From: Nothopassalora personata
Lineage: Eukaryota > Ascomycota > Dothideomycetes > Mycosphaerellales > Mycosphaerellaceae
DNA length: 64,000 bases
Direction of reading: 5' to 3'
Assembly: GCA_033816765.1 (NCBI GenBank)
Contig: CM066287.1
Location: forward strand, 3,224,001-3,288,000
Part shown: piece after piece, positions 42,437 to 54,500 of the stretch
How the letters are laid out: every line of letters begins with the position of its first letter
How positions within the stretch are numbered: the stretch's first letter is position 1
The notes under the pieces: model-generated
The model's input: the letters and a program-made list of their open reading frames with translations, nothing else
Told to the model about the DNA's origin: nothing
Database searches by the model: none
Translations under genes and position numbers: made by a program

Positions 42437-43284
42437 TTACATCGTGTCATCATCATTCTTCCTCGGAGGATCGCCCCAGCCAGCCCTCAACGCACCCTCA
42501 AGGAAAATAGCCCCGGCCACAACTCCATCCACAATTTTCACCCTTCCTCCCAATTCCTCGCCAAGAGCCTCCACACAAGCCTCTCTCACCGTGCTGTCCA
42601 GTCCGGCCATTCCAGCACAGCCCAAACAGATAGCCTTCGCGCCATTCTCCAACAACTTCTTCGTCGCAGCCTTCATACGACGATCAAGCTCCTCCTTGGG
42701 AGTCGAGTGCAACTCATCAGCATTCAGTCCCGTCGTCTTCGTACCAGCATACCTCTCCGGCTTCTCTACTCCAAATAGATTCGCCACGCCTTCGCCCAGA
42801 ATCTCCTCCCACTGCGATCCCGTAGACACAATTCCAAAGGAGTCGTAGGTGTTGATGGATTGCAGGCAAGTTGAGACGGAAGCCTCGAAGATTCCGGTCA
42901 CAGGCTTGTGGGAGCCTAACTTGGCCAGCTCGGAGCGGAGTTGCGGAACTAGAGGATGTTGGGAGTAGCAGCAGACGAGGAAGGCGTCGTGGTCTGCGAG
43001 CATGGATTTGATGCTTGGGAGACAGTGCTCGGCTGAGGTGGCGGCGTCGTCTTCGTTGTTGATGCTGGGGACGCCCGAGGGGGCGGTAAAGAATTCGAAG
43101 TGGGTCTGTTTGGTCGTTCAGTATGTTGTGCTGTGGCTTTGGGTGCTTCGCAGCTGAGTGTAAAACTCACTCTGGTGTACTTGAGGGACTTGATGAGGGG
43201 TTGCAGAGCCTCAGTCATGACTTTTGTGGTGTTGGGGTTGATCACAAGGATCGAGCGTTCGTAGCGAGATCCCATGGCTGTCAT
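42437..43284 (-). CDS. Asp/Glu/hydantoin racemase-family protein (Dcg1-like)
   Basis: Exons 43284-43171 and 43105-42437 (65-bp intron, GTGAGT) give 260 aa. An ATG at 43275 is an alternative start. The amino end reads SILVINPNTTKVMTEAL, the signature start of the hydantoin/Asp-Glu racemase family. Two catalytic-type cysteines are present: VCCYSQHP near residues 83-84 and CLGCAGM near 198-201. FGIVSTGSQWEEIL and a GALRAGW tail also fit. Family members racemise hydantoins or amino acids by a two-Cys mechanism. Yeast DCG1 is nitrogen-regulated and of unclear substrate. The substrate here is not inferable. Confidence 0.86.
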
Positions 43285-44355
43285 GTTGAGCGATGTAGAC
43301 TGGAAAATGATTCTGTCTGTCAGTGATCTGATGTACGTCTGTGAGTTGTCATCCCGAAGCTGCATGTAATAGCCCCTGCGAGTGGAGAAGCTCAGTGCTG
43401 CCAGGATCCGATGACTTTTTCTGAACTTCCGGAGGACTGACGCCGCAGCATCCAGTGTAATGTATCACAGCATTTTATTCAACGTCGGGGGACATGGCTT
43501 GCGCTTGATGGATGGGTTATGATACATCGCCCGCTTGTAGTCACGCATGAAAGCGCTGACAGATCTGCAGTGATCTAGGTATTGATGACATGAGCAGACG
43601 GTGATGAGTACTTCGGATCAGGCGCAGAGAGAAAGTAGACATTGTCATGAGCGTCTTCTTGGACGTGGACTACTTGCTGATGGAAATGGCTCATCAGCGT
43701 TGCAACCGTTTGTTAGTAGGTGGAAGAGTAGTGATGAGTCGGACACGCGCAATCGCTCGCTGCACTGCCACCCGTGTCTCCAGGCTAGTGAAGTGGCGCG
43801 CGGTCCGCGTAACGTCTGTGCTTGCGCTGCGGTGCCACCACTGTGAAAACGATTGCTCCGTCTGACCGAACCGGACTCGGGCCCGAACCAATCATTACCT
43901 AGCACAGTACAAGTGGAAAGATGTCCCTGATCCCGAATTAGGTGTTCGGTAGCGGCTGCCTTAGCGCGGGCCAACGACGCGGCACGTGCCGCACATGCTC
44001 TGACAGGGTCTGAGGTGTTTGGTGAATCTGGAGATCAGGGCGCGTTGGGTCACTCAATGAGTTGATAGACTAGGTCGCTCAATTTCTAAGACAACACCCC
44101 ACGCCTTCACCTACGCCTACAACGTCCTCAGGCCATCGCCGACCATCTACTCTCGCTTCGTGACGGCAGAGCGCATGGTGTGATCGCGAGAGATTGGATA
44201 CGTCGTCGACTCAGCTGCTTGTTGGAACCAGCCGCCCACCATTGCATTGCATTGCATTGCGCACTCTGCTTCACAGTCCAGCACGACGTGGAACACGCTG
44301 AATCCGATGACGAGCCCGGGCGCGGACTGGCGTGCATGCGAGGACCGCTAAGTTC
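43285..44355. other. Intergenic region upstream of the calcium channel gene
   Basis: About 1.07 kb with no supported gene. It contains four tandem ATTGC units at 44241-44260 and the leader of the channel gene. An ATG at 44336, 20 bp before the main start and in another frame, opens a 98-codon frame overlapping the channel ORF. Confidence 0.45.
44241..44260 (+). repeat. Four tandem ATTGC units
   Basis: A pentanucleotide run of four exact copies lies about 95 bp upstream of the calcium channel start codon, within its likely leader. Confidence 0.8.
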
Positions 44356-47300
44356 ATGGCCGATGATTCAGCGCATCGCCGCAACCAGTCCGTCAACAAT
44401 GCCATCCCACTGCAGACTCTCACCAGCAATGGTGCCTCTGCCGCTGAGCGGACTGGAGGCCTGGCCAGAGACAAACCCCACCGCCGCACACTCAGCGAGC
44501 GAGGGCGCGACTTCCTCCGCGTCGGGCGGTCGAGCGCCAGCAACAGGCGACAGGCGCCATACACGCCCATTCACCACGAGGACGAAGGATCTCCTACACC
44601 GCGTTCCCGAACCACTCCACTCACCGCGATAGCCTTCGTCACGACGCCCTCTGGCCAGCACGAGCGAATACCAGACGAAGATGACGAGACGCGGCCGTTG
44701 TCGCCCGTCGCGGATAGAGGCGCATTCCAGAGTGCCATTGGGTTCGCGGGGTTGCAGCATATCTCGTCAGACCACCGGGACGACGACGAGGAGGAGATGG
44801 ATGACACCGGTCCGAGGCACACGCGATCCTCTCGCGCGACCTCGGACGGCCTGCATCCAATTCAGAATCGGCCCAGCGCAGACGATATGGTCTCTGTGCC
44901 ACTCGACGATGGCCCGGCATTCTTCTCTCCTGGCGTAGCCGACGAGGACGATACCGCACCGCTGACGGACTCGTCGAGATTGCGAACATCGATCGCGGAA
45001 GTACAAGATACACCCACCGGGCAGCGTCATGATCGGCAAAGAAGCAGGGCAGGCTCAGCACTCAGCGGATTGAGTGTGCGCTTCGTGGGATCTTCATCTG
45101 GACAGAACCGTGGACGTCCAAGAGGAAACACGAGGCTCGGAGACGACTTGGCAAACACAGAACTCGGTTCGCGACAGTCAGCTTCTGATCTGAGCGCAAC
45201 TCCATCAAGCAGAGGCACATCCCTGTCTCCCTTGGGTGAGTCGCGCTTGCAGCGAACAGGTACAATGCTTCGGAAGATGTCCCAGCGTGTGGTGAACTTG
45301 AGTAACGAGACGGAGCCTGTGGAAAGACCGACGCCGCGTAAACCGGTCGTGCCGCCACCGAAGATCGTAGAAGCGCCCCCGGAAGACCTCGACGAAGCCG
45401 CTCTAGATGGCGCAGGACCTCCTCGATCGCCCACCAGCGAGAAAAGGCCATCCGTAGTCGAGGGATCAGAACCGCCCCTTGAGCTTCCAGCAATCGAGCG
45501 AAACCCTCTGAGGGGTAAGTCGCTTGGGCTGTTCTCACGAGACAGCAGGGTTCGAAAGTCACTCCTGGAGTTCCTCGTCCATCCATTCGTCGAGCCTGTG
45601 ATCCTCGTGCTGATCGTTGTCCAAACCATTATCTTGGCTATTGACTCAGTTCCCAATGTCTACCTCGATCCGCGACCTCAAACTTGGGGCAATAATTGGA
45701 GCGATTGGCTGATCCTGAGCATATTCATCATCTATACCATCGAACTCGCAATCAAGATCGTGGTTTCGGGCTTTATCTTCAACCCTACAGAGTATAGCAC
45801 CATAGATCGAAGTATCGGGATCAGGGAAGCGCTGAAGAAGAAGGGCGATGCTATATTCGCACTACATCGTAAAGACTCGAAGAAGGGTCTTCATGGACAA
45901 GTCCCAGAGGCCCAGGCACCTGCACCGGACTCTCTGCTGCGATCCTTCACAGCTCAAAATTTCGATGACATCCCTGGCGGCTCCAGACAAGCACAGAAGA
46001 AACGACTCGCATATCGCGCCTTCCTACGACATTCCTTCAATCGTCTCGACTTCGTGGCCGTCGTTTCGTTCTGGATCAGCTTCGTGTTAGGTTCCGCGGG
46101 GGCCGAGAATCAGCATCAGCTCTACGTCTTTCGAATGCTGAGCTGCCTTCGGATCTTGCGACTTCTGGGCATCACAAGCGGCACGTCTGTCATCCTCCGT
46201 AGTCTGAAGCGGGCGGCGCCGACATTGATCAACATGGCATTCTTGATTGGATTTTTCTGGCTACTGTTCTCGATTCTGGGTGTGCAGATCTTCAAATCTA
46301 GTCTACGCAGGCAGTGCACCTACATTGGGCCGGCCGGTGTCGGCAACAACACTCAAGACCAACCGCCGCCTGCAGGGAACTTCCAGTTTTGTGGAGGCTA
46401 TCTCTCGGACAACGGCACTGCCATGCCATGGCTGAAAGCAGATGGCACACCTGGCACCACTGAACACAAAGGCTTTCTGTGCCCGCAGGGCTCACTATGT
46501 CTGGAGGGCTCAAATCCGTACAATTCCACGATCAGCTTCGACAACATCTTCCAGTCCGCCGAATTGGTCTTCGTGATCATGACCTCAAACACCTTTACGG
46601 ATATCATGTACTTCCTGACCGACTCGGACTATCTCGCTGCGGCTCTCTTCTTCGCATTTGGGATCATCATCCTGACCTTCTGGCTCATCTCGCTGTTGAT
46701 AGCCGTCATCACGGCTTCCTTCCAGGTGATCCGCGAAGAGAGCAGGAGCAGCGCTTTCATGGCCAAAGGGGACCCTGCGGCAGAAGACGAGAGCGTTACT
46801 GACAGTCCGACCGGAGGCATTAAGCGCAGACCTCCCGTCTCAGCAATCAAACGCGCCTATCAAAAGTGCTACTGGGTATGGATTGTAGTCATCGTCTTCG
46901 ATCTGGTCGTTCAGAGTCTGCGGACGGATACCATGAGTCCATTCACCACGGACCTACTCTTTTGGGTGGAGCTGATCGTCACCTTCGTCCTGTTGTTCGA
47001 GATCGTCTTTCGATTCGTTTCGGACTGGCGAGACTTTCGTCACCACAGACGGAACTGGTTCGATCTATTCCTCGCGATCATGACCACCATCATTCAGCTG
47101 CCACCTATACGGAATTCCGGCCAGCCATATGCATGGCTCACGGTCTTCCAAATCTTGCGAATCAACCGCGTGACTCTGGCAGTCCAGATGACCCGAGATC
47201 TTATCATGCTCGTGTTGCGACACGTTTCTGGTGTGGCTAACCTCATCCTCTTCGTGTTTCTGTTGACGTTCCTCGCGGCCATATTCGCAGCACAAATGTT

Positions 47301-50300
47301 CCGGGGTCAGCTTCCAATACTCGATGACCAAGGTAATTACATTCAGGTGAATTTCGCTACCATCTTCAATGCCTTTCTCGGCATGTACCAGGTCCTTTCT
47401 AGTGAAAACTGGACTCAGGTCATGTACAACGTGGCGCGATTCGACAAACAATACGGTACCGCCTGGATAGCCGCTACATTCTTCATCATCTGGTTTATCC
47501 TCGCCAACTTCATCGTCCTGAATATGTTTATTGCTGTCATCCAAGAGAATTTTGACGTTTCGGAAGATCAGAAACGCATGCAGCAAGTCAGGATGTTCCT
47601 TCAGCGAAAAGAACTCGGCAATAACAGTGGTGGTACATTGTCGCTGTCGACGATATTCAAGTTTGGCATGGTCAAGCGGCAAGATCCCTTGGACTTTGGA
47701 TCGGCAGCCACAGAGATGTTGCTGAAAGACGCCGTAGTACGAGATTTCTTGGACGAGCAAATGGACGACGATGGGCAGCTCAAACGTACCGGGACTAACA
47801 ATGTACTGGCTGCGTCGACGCTCAACCTGGTTAAGCAGCCGGCGAGCTGGGGCAAATGGCTAAAGGAGAAGCTGTCGAAACACCTGCTCGATCGCGAGCC
47901 GAATCCGTTCTATTCTCGATTACAGTTGACCAAGTCGTACGAAGAGCTTGACCCGCGAGCTCTTGCCCAGGAAGTCGTTAGTGCCGCTGAGCAACGCAAG
48001 GTCTCTCAGAGGGAGTATCTTCGCCGGCACCCGAAGTACAATGTCTCGCTGTACGTTTTCGGTCCGGACAATCCTATCCGGAAGGTATGCATGCGTATAG
48101 TCGGACCAGGCCGCGGTGACCGCATTCAGGGCGTGCAACCAAATCCAACCATCTGGTACTCCTTCTCGGCGTTCATATACGCGGCCATCGTGGGCATGGT
48201 TCTGCTTGCCTGCATTAATACACCACTCTTTCAGTTCGAGTACTTAAAAAAGCATCCCGGAACAGGCGACAAATACAATTGGTTTGTATACAACGACATA
48301 GGGTTTGCAGCCCTCTTCACTGTGGAGGCCATCATCAAGGTCATCGCAGACGGCTTCTGGTTCACACCTTGTGCCTACTTCCGCAGCTCATGGGGATTCA
48401 TCGACGGTGTGGTGCTTGTTACGCTCTGGGCGAACGTCATAACGTCCTTGTATGACCCTAGCAGCGGCTCGCGTGCAGTTGGAGCGTTCAAGGCCCTGAG
48501 AGCGCTGAGATTGCTCAACGTCAGCGACAGCGCACGAGACACATTTCATTCAGTGATCGTGCTGGGTGGCTGGAAAGTGCTCAGTGCCGCCTTCGTGTCG
48601 TTGAGCTTGCTCATACCATTCGCCATATATGGCTTGAATCTCTTCGCAGGAAAGATGGCGTGGTGCAACGACTGGCAGGAGTATGATGTTCACAACCTCA
48701 CCGACTGTGTTGGCGAGTCGGTCTTCTCTCCAATCGGATACGACATGCTCGCTCCTCGAAGAGTCGCGCCCGTTAACTACGCGTACGACTTCGATTCGTT
48801 TGGCGATGCACTCTTCATCCTGTTCCAGGTCGTCTCGCAAGAAGGCTGGGTGGACCTCATGTGGAGCGCACAATCAATCACTGGCGTGTTCACCCAGCCA
48901 GCATGGTTCGCATCCCAAGGCAACGCAGTCTTCTTCGTGCTTTTCAACTTGCTCGGCGCGGTCTTCGTCCTCACGCTGTTTGTCTCGGTGTTCATGCGGA
49001 ACTATACCGAACAGACCGGAGTTGCTTTCCTGACATCGGATCAGCGGTCGTGGCTCGAGCTGCGCAAGCTCCTGCGACAACTGGCGCCATCCAAACGTCC
49101 CAACAGACAGAAGCAGCGTCTTTCCTGGCAAGAATGGTGTTATCGCCGTGCAGTCACCAAGAACGGGCTTTGGCACCGGACCATCACAGGCATTTTGATT
49201 GCTCATCTGGTCTTGCTCTGCTTGGAATGGTACCCCGAACCAGAAGCTTGGTCTCTCACGAGGATGTGCATATTCCTCATATTTATGCTCTTCTACATCG
49301 CCAATATCGTCATCCGCATTGCTGGCCTATCCTGGTTCCGCTTCCGGAAGAGTGCTTGGGATATGTACTCTATTGTTGTGGTCTTTGGTGCACTTATCAC
49401 TTCGATCATTGTGTTCGCCAATCTGAGCAACGGCATCTACGCTCAGACGCATAAGTTGTTTCTGGTAGCAGTCGCCCTGCTCTTGATCCCGCGCAACAAC
49501 CAACTTGATCAGCTCTTCAAAACAGGAGCTGCGAGCTTTAGCGCGATCGCAAATCTGCTTGCCACCTGGTTCGTGCTATTCCTCGTGTACGCCATAGCAT
49601 TCACGCAGACCTTTGGCCTCACACGCTTTGGGCCGAACGAGAACGACAACATCAACTTCCGGACTGTCCCCAAAGCTCTGATCCTGCTCTTCAAGATGAG
49701 TGTTGGTGAGAGCTGGAATCAACACATGATGGACTTTGCCAACATTGAGCCGCCCTACTGCACAGTGTCGGAGCACTACTATGACGGCGACTGCGGAAGC
49801 AAGGAATGGGCATATACTCTGTTCGTGTCCTGGAATATCATCAGCATGTACATATTTGTGAATTTGTTCATCTCGTTGATATATGAGAGTTTCTCATACG
49901 TGTACCAGAGAAGCAGTGGGCTGTCGATCATCAGCAGAGAGGAGATCCGCCGGTTCAAGCAAGCATGGGCAGAGTACGATCCGAACGGTACAGGCTACAT
50001 TTCCAAAAATGTGTTCCCCAGATTTTTGGGTGAACTGTCCGGCGTCTTCGAGATGCGCATCTACGACGGCGACTTCACTGTCAGCACTCTGATCAACGAC
50101 TGCAGAGTGGGTGGGAGAAGAGCTTCGCAACTACCTCTCGACGGCGAGGCTTCGAATCCTGATATCGACCTGGCCAAGCTCAATCGACGCTTAGCCGAGC
50201 TCCCAGTGCGCGAAATCCAAAGGCGCAGAGCACGGATGAATACATTCTACGAAGAAGTGCTGGTCTCCGCGGACCCGGATCGTGGAATTGCCTTCAATGC

Positions 50301-51024
50301 ATTGCTGATGATCCTGGCGCACTATAAAGTGATTAACGATAACAAGAGCTTGCGCCTCGAGGAGTTCCTACGGCGAAGAGCGAGATTACAGCGTGTAGAA
50401 GAAGCTGTCAATCGTAACATCGTCGTCGGTTTCTTCGATACACTCTACTGGACCAGAAAGTTCAAACGGCACCTGGAAGCGAAGAAAGCCGCGCGCATGA
50501 CAGCGATTCCTTCGTTCGGGGTGCCTGAAATCCTGGTACAGAATGAAGGTGGCGACGATGTTACGCAGGCCAGGAGAGTTGATGTTCCTGCCTTAAGCGT
50601 GACACCTGTCGACTACGATCCGAACGACACTCCGGACGCGCTGAGCGCTGGACAAGCGGCAACGAACGATACAAGCTCAAGCTCCGGTACCAGAGGCAGG
50701 AGCGGCTCCATTCAGCTCTCGCCGGTGGCGTCTCCCACGCGCGACAGATTTAACTTGTCTCCCAAACATCGTCCCTCGGCTTCCAGCAGTAGCATACAGC
50801 CAGATTGGCACTTTGCAGCCGCCATGGAAGGAGCCGCCAGACCTTCTTCTCCTGGTAGCCCAGGACTAAGCGATACAGATGCTACGGCAGCCCGAAGCCG
50901 TGCTCATAGTGCGGTCAGTCAACACGAGATGTTGGGCATGTTCCAGGACAGCGCATGGGGACAGTCCATGAAGAGAAGCTTCACGACGAAACGCCCGGCT
51001 GATCCACGCCGGCCATCATCATGA
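44356..51024 (+). CDS. CCH1: Voltage-gated calcium channel alpha subunit Cch1
   Basis: One uninterrupted 6.7-kb exon encodes 2222 aa from the first in-frame ATG. A disordered amino end of about 380 residues precedes four ion-transport repeats of six helices each. Pore residues at the selectivity positions read Asn745 (MTSNTF), Glu1017 (SSENW), Glu1496 (SQEGW) and Glu1785 (VGESW). S4-type segments with spaced Arg are visible, for example FRMLSCLRILRLLG and FKALRALRLLNVSD. After repeat IV there is an EF-hand-like helix-loop-helix (RRFKQAWAEYDPNGTGYIS), then a Ser-rich tail. In fungi Cch1 works with Mid1 as the plasma-membrane high-affinity calcium influx system during stress and mating. The absence of introns in such a long gene contrasts with its neighbours. 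Confidence 0.96.
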   Translation: MADDSAHRRNQSVNNAIPLQTLTSNGASAAERTGGLARDKPHRRTLSERGRDFLRVGRSSASNRRQAPYTPIHHEDEGSPTPRSRTTPLTAIAFVTTPSGQHERIPDEDDETRPLSPVADRGAFQSAIGFAGLQHISSDHRDDDEEEMDDTGPRHTRSSRATSDGLHPIQNRPSADDMVSVPLDDGPAFFSPGVADEDDTAPLTDSSRLRTSIAEVQDTPTGQRHDRQRSRAGSALSGLSVRFVGSSSGQNRGRPRGNTRLGDDLANTELGSRQSASDLSATPSSRGTSLSPLGESRLQRTGTMLRKMSQRVVNLSNETEPVERPTPRKPVVPPPKIVEAPPEDLDEAALDGAGPPRSPTSEKRPSVVEGSEPPLELPAIERNPLRGKSLGLFSRDSRVRKSLLEFLVHPFVEPVILVLIVVQTIILAIDSVPNVYLDPRPQTWGNNWSDWLILSIFIIYTIELAIKIVVSGFIFNPTEYSTIDRSIGIREALKKKGDAIFALHRKDSKKGLHGQVPEAQAPAPDSLLRSFTAQNFDDIPGGSRQAQKKRLAYRAFLRHSFNRLDFVAVVSFWISFVLGSAGAENQHQLYVFRMLSCLRILRLLGITSGTSVILRSLKRAAPTLINMAFLIGFFWLLFSILGVQIFKSSLRRQCTYIGPAGVGNNTQDQPPPAGNFQFCGGYLSDNGTAMPWLKADGTPGTTEHKGFLCPQGSLCLEGSNPYNSTISFDNIFQSAELVFVIMTSNTFTDIMYFLTDSDYLAAALFFAFGIIILTFWLISLLIAVITASFQVIREESRSSAFMAKGDPAAEDESVTDSPTGGIKRRPPVSAIKRAYQKCYWVWIVVIVFDLVVQSLRTDTMSPFTTDLLFWVELIVTFVLLFEIVFRFVSDWRDFRHHRRNWFDLFLAIMTTIIQLPPIRNSGQPYAWLTVFQILRINRVTLAVQMTRDLIMLVLRHVSGVANLILFVFLLTFLAAIFAAQMFRGQLPILDDQGNYIQVNFATIFNAFLGMYQVLSSENWTQVMYNVARFDKQYGTAWIAATFFIIWFILANFIVLNMFIAVIQENFDVSEDQKRMQQVRMFLQRKELGNNSGGTLSLSTIFKFGMVKRQDPLDFGSAATEMLLKDAVVRDFLDEQMDDDGQLKRTGTNNVLAASTLNLVKQPASWGKWLKEKLSKHLLDREPNPFYSRLQLTKSYEELDPRALAQEVVSAAEQRKVSQREYLRRHPKYNVSLYVFGPDNPIRKVCMRIVGPGRGDRIQGVQPNPTIWYSFSAFIYAAIVGMVLLACINTPLFQFEYLKKHPGTGDKYNWFVYNDIGFAALFTVEAIIKVIADGFWFTPCAYFRSSWGFIDGVVLVTLWANVITSLYDPSSGSRAVGAFKALRALRLLNVSDSARDTFHSVIVLGGWKVLSAAFVSLSLLIPFAIYGLNLFAGKMAWCNDWQEYDVHNLTDCVGESVFSPIGYDMLAPRRVAPVNYAYDFDSFGDALFILFQVVSQEGWVDLMWSAQSITGVFTQPAWFASQGNAVFFVLFNLLGAVFVLTLFVSVFMRNYTEQTGVAFLTSDQRSWLELRKLLRQLAPSKRPNRQKQRLSWQEWCYRRAVTKNGLWHRTITGILIAHLVLLCLEWYPEPEAWSLTRMCIFLIFMLFYIANIVIRIAGLSWFRFRKSAWDMYSIVVVFGALITSIIVFANLSNGIYAQTHKLFLVAVALLLIPRNNQLDQLFKTGAASFSAIANLLATWFVLFLVYAIAFTQTFGLTRFGPNENDNINFRTVPKALILLFKMSVGESWNQHMMDFANIEPPYCTVSEHYYDGDCGSKEWAYTLFVSWNIISMYIFVNLFISLIYESFSYVYQRSSGLSIISREEIRRFKQAWAEYDPNGTGYISKNVFPRFLGELSGVFEMRIYDGDFTVSTLINDCRVGGRRASQLPLDGEASNPDIDLAKLNRRLAELPVREIQRRRARMNTFYEEVLVSADPDRGIAFNALLMILAHYKVINDNKSLRLEEFLRRRARLQRVEEAVNRNIVVGFFDTLYWTRKFKRHLEAKKAARMTAIPSFGVPEILVQNEGGDDVTQARRVDVPALSVTPVDYDPNDTPDALSAGQAATNDTSSSSGTRGRSGSIQLSPVASPTRDRFNLSPKHRPSASSSSIQPDWHFAAAMEGAARPSSPGSPGLSDTDATAARSRAHSAVSQHEMLGMFQDSAWGQSMKRSFTTKRPADPRRPSS

Positions 51025-51522
51025 GGTAGTGGAGAAACAGGTCAGAGTCGGATATTGTCCCGCAGCTGCGCGGCGTCTGTGGTGCGGACGGGGGACACAG
51101 GCACAATAGATGTTTGTGATGTGTACTTTGTGCACAATGATGTGGAGACACCCTGGGGGATCTGCTACGGGAAGAGTTCGTCGCCTGATAGAGGAGTAAT
51201 GTGTGGGAGGGGTTGTTGGGTACTGCGCCTTCCTATGGTAAGGTATGGCAAAAGCATAGCGGCGGCGTTCTGAGTTCTAGGGAGATACCACCACTAAAGC
51301 AGGTCCTTGTCATGTGTATCCCTGAGGTTCGTGTTGGGTCCCACGTGTGTTCTGTTCCGTTCTTTGTTTCGTTTGTCATGGCAGCGCATGTGCAGTGGTC
51401 GCTCGGACGCTAGGAAGAAACAGCTCAGCTCGCAACCTCGAAGTTGAGCTCGCCATACTCGACACACATGCTCCACGGCAGATAATGCATCCACTACGCA
51501 CCGCAGCTCGTGCGTACAGAGG
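51025..51522. other. Intergenic spacer, Cch1 3' end and PX-gene promoter
   Basis: About 500 bp, G/T-rich in the first half. No gene, repeat or clear regulatory motif is recognised. Confidence 0.4.
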
Positions 51523-54500
51523 ATGCCCCTCGTCGACGGCAAATATGCCATCGCCTCGGCCGTAGTCGCATTCATCAGCTGGGCGCTCCTCACCGACTGG
51601 CTGCCGTCTCTCCGATACCTCCCACACGCCTTCATCGCCGGCCTTCTCGCCGCCACTTTCGGGGCGCTGTACGTGATCGCGACCACCTCCAACGGGACTG
51701 TCCACGCGCGGAGCAGGGAGGAGCAGGCACACGCACCGCCGCGACTGGCCTTTGCAGCGCCGGCGGTGTGGGAAGAAGAGAAGGCGGCGCTGAAGGCACG
51801 TGAGGAATACCGACGGCCGACCATCTTTCCGGAAGCACTGCACTTCTCCAAAGCGGTGGACGGGCTGCTCGATCTGATACTGCGCGACTATGTGACCAGC
51901 TGGTATGGCAACATCAGCAAGCGCCCGCTGTTCCGGAATGAGATTGATCGTTGCATCCGGGCAGTGCTGCTGTCCATCACTGCCAGGCTGACGGAGCTGG
52001 ATGTCGTCGAGCTGGGCATCTCGCGGGCTATGCCCATCATCACCGCACACCTGAAAGACTTCTACGACGCGGAGCGCGCGGTGAGGGGCAAGGACCTCTC
52101 CAACAATGTCACAGAAAGTGACGAGCTGAACACCGCTATCGCGAGCAAATACAAGGGCGGCAAGCTTCATCCTGTCGCTGCGTTGTCTAATGCAGACACT
52201 AGCGCTTCTTCGCAGGCGCATCTACGAGAGATCATCGAGAAGATCCTGCCTACTGTACTGCCTTCCAACATGAAGACCAGTCCCGCTGGGATGGCGTTGA
52301 TCCGCGAGATTGTCACATGTGCAGTCCTGGCGCCGATCATCAACATGCTTGCTGATCCGGACACCTGGAATCAGATGATTGTCAACTACGGTGGTGCTAC
52401 TCTGCAGGATCGCAAGACTGTGAGGAGAGTTCGTGCCGCACTGGACCAACATGCTCCGGCATCTCCGCGTGCCACGAGAAGCACTCAATTCCCTCGTCTA
52501 CGACCATACGATAGTGAGCGTCAATTTGAACGTTTTGTACGATCCATCAGGCACGTTAGTACAATCACCGACGCTCGACGGTTCCGTAGTGAAGTCATGA
52601 GCCAGCTTCGCCGCGATGCGCAGGTCGAAGATCAAGATGTTGCATATCTGCGCAGACTTGAGACCGGGAGGCGTCTTCTCGATCAACGAATTGCCACTCT
52701 CTCCCATCCCGGCAATGGGCTAATCAAGCAAAGGCCATCTCTGGCTGTTCAGCCACCAGCCGGTAGTCAAGATGCCACCAGTCGAAAGCGCAAGGCGTCT
52801 CTTCGCGAAGTCATCTACGATGCCGCTGGTCTAAGCTATTTCATGGAGTACATGGACCGCCAACGGCTGATGAAGCTGGTTCAATTTTACCTTGTCGTGG
52901 ACGGGTTTCGTGGTCCGCTTGAAGGAGACTTTGACGAGCCGCCTCCTGGTGTTGCAACGGATCCTGAACGTATGAACATAGCACAGATGTACGCAGAGTA
53001 TCTAAGCAAGCGAGAGCTTCAAGTTCCGGAGGATGTTCTTCAGCCTGTGAAACACTACCTCAAAGCAGGCTCCAAAGCCCACACATCGGATTATGTGCAA
53101 GCTCGGAGAGCCGTGCTGCAGACGCAGACCAGGGTATACAACATCATGAAGGAGGAACACTTTGAAGCTTTCAGGCGATCAGACCTCTTTTACAAGTGGC
53201 TGGCGATCGACGACAACCCAGCGTTGGCGGCGGCCTTCAATGCTCGCGAACCTGAACCTCGAAGTCCGCAAAGCGCTGTCGCAAGCGAAGACTCGCCAGT
53301 GCTTTACCGCAGACCGCAGCTCAGCAGCTTACAAAAGGAGCCCGAGCTTAGAAGGGCGGTGCTCTCTTCTACTGACCTCAAGGCAAGTGCACGGGCTGCA
53401 TCGAGCAGCAGCTTATTTAGTGATATTCCACGTCGTTCCCTTGACGAGGGCAATGCTCATAGTCGTCCGTCACTCTTCGATGATGACATTGACGACGAGA
53501 AAATGATCAACTCTACGACTAGCCTGCGAAGCTACGATTCTGACGGCGAGTCAGCCCAGCGTGCTCAAGAAGAGGCAAAGGCTGTCAGAGAGATGCAATC
53601 AGCGCTCGAGAACATCGTAGGTAATGGTCAGGATGGCGACTCAATATTCTCGGAGACGACCGGCAGGAGATCAGTAGATGTCACCGAGGGGCATCCATCG
53701 CCCGACACCTTGCAGCGGCCGGCGCTGCCATCGAATATGCCCTCCGAACGCGGTAAGCCTAGCATTGCGTCCCTTGGCCTAGTTGGTGCACCTTCCAGCA
53801 GAGGCGTGTTTGTCGATGATCTTTTCGGCGAAGAAAATGAGAAGTTTGCAGAGGACGAGCGCGAGGACTCGAACGGACCCGACGACAGTGACGACGATAA
53901 GATACAGGAAGCTGCGCCAGGTGATCTTGGCTTGGCGGAAGCCATTGACGTGCTCAATGCAGAGATAGAAAAATTGAACGCGCAGCGCAATGTGCTGGAC
54001 TCATTAACCGCGAAAGCAGAACTCACCAACAATTCCGCCGAGCTCCGAATATTGCGAAAGTCAGAGCAAAGCTTGCAGCGTGAGATCAAGCGAAAGGAGA
54101 TGCAGAAGCGGCAGTATGTCGTGCAAGAGAGTGACAGCAGTCTGTACGGCCGGGCTGCGGTCACTATCAAATCTGTCATGGTCGGGCGCGAGGAAGACGG
54201 TCACGAGTATGCGCTCTATGTCATTGAAGTACGAAGGCAAGCTGGCGAGCAGATGCCATCAGCAACCTGGGTAGTCACAAGGAGATACAGCCAATTTCAT
54301 GAGCTGCATAAACGACTGAAGGCGCGCTTTCCCAGCGTGAAAGATCTCGACTTCCCGCGACGCCAGACACTTTTCACTCTGCAAAAGGACTTCTTGCAGA
54401 AGCGACGTGCTACTCTGGAGCGCTATCTCAGATCATTGCTGCTGGTGCCGGCCATTTGTCGAAGCCGCGAATTGCGCGCCTTCCTCTCTCAATCAGCTAT

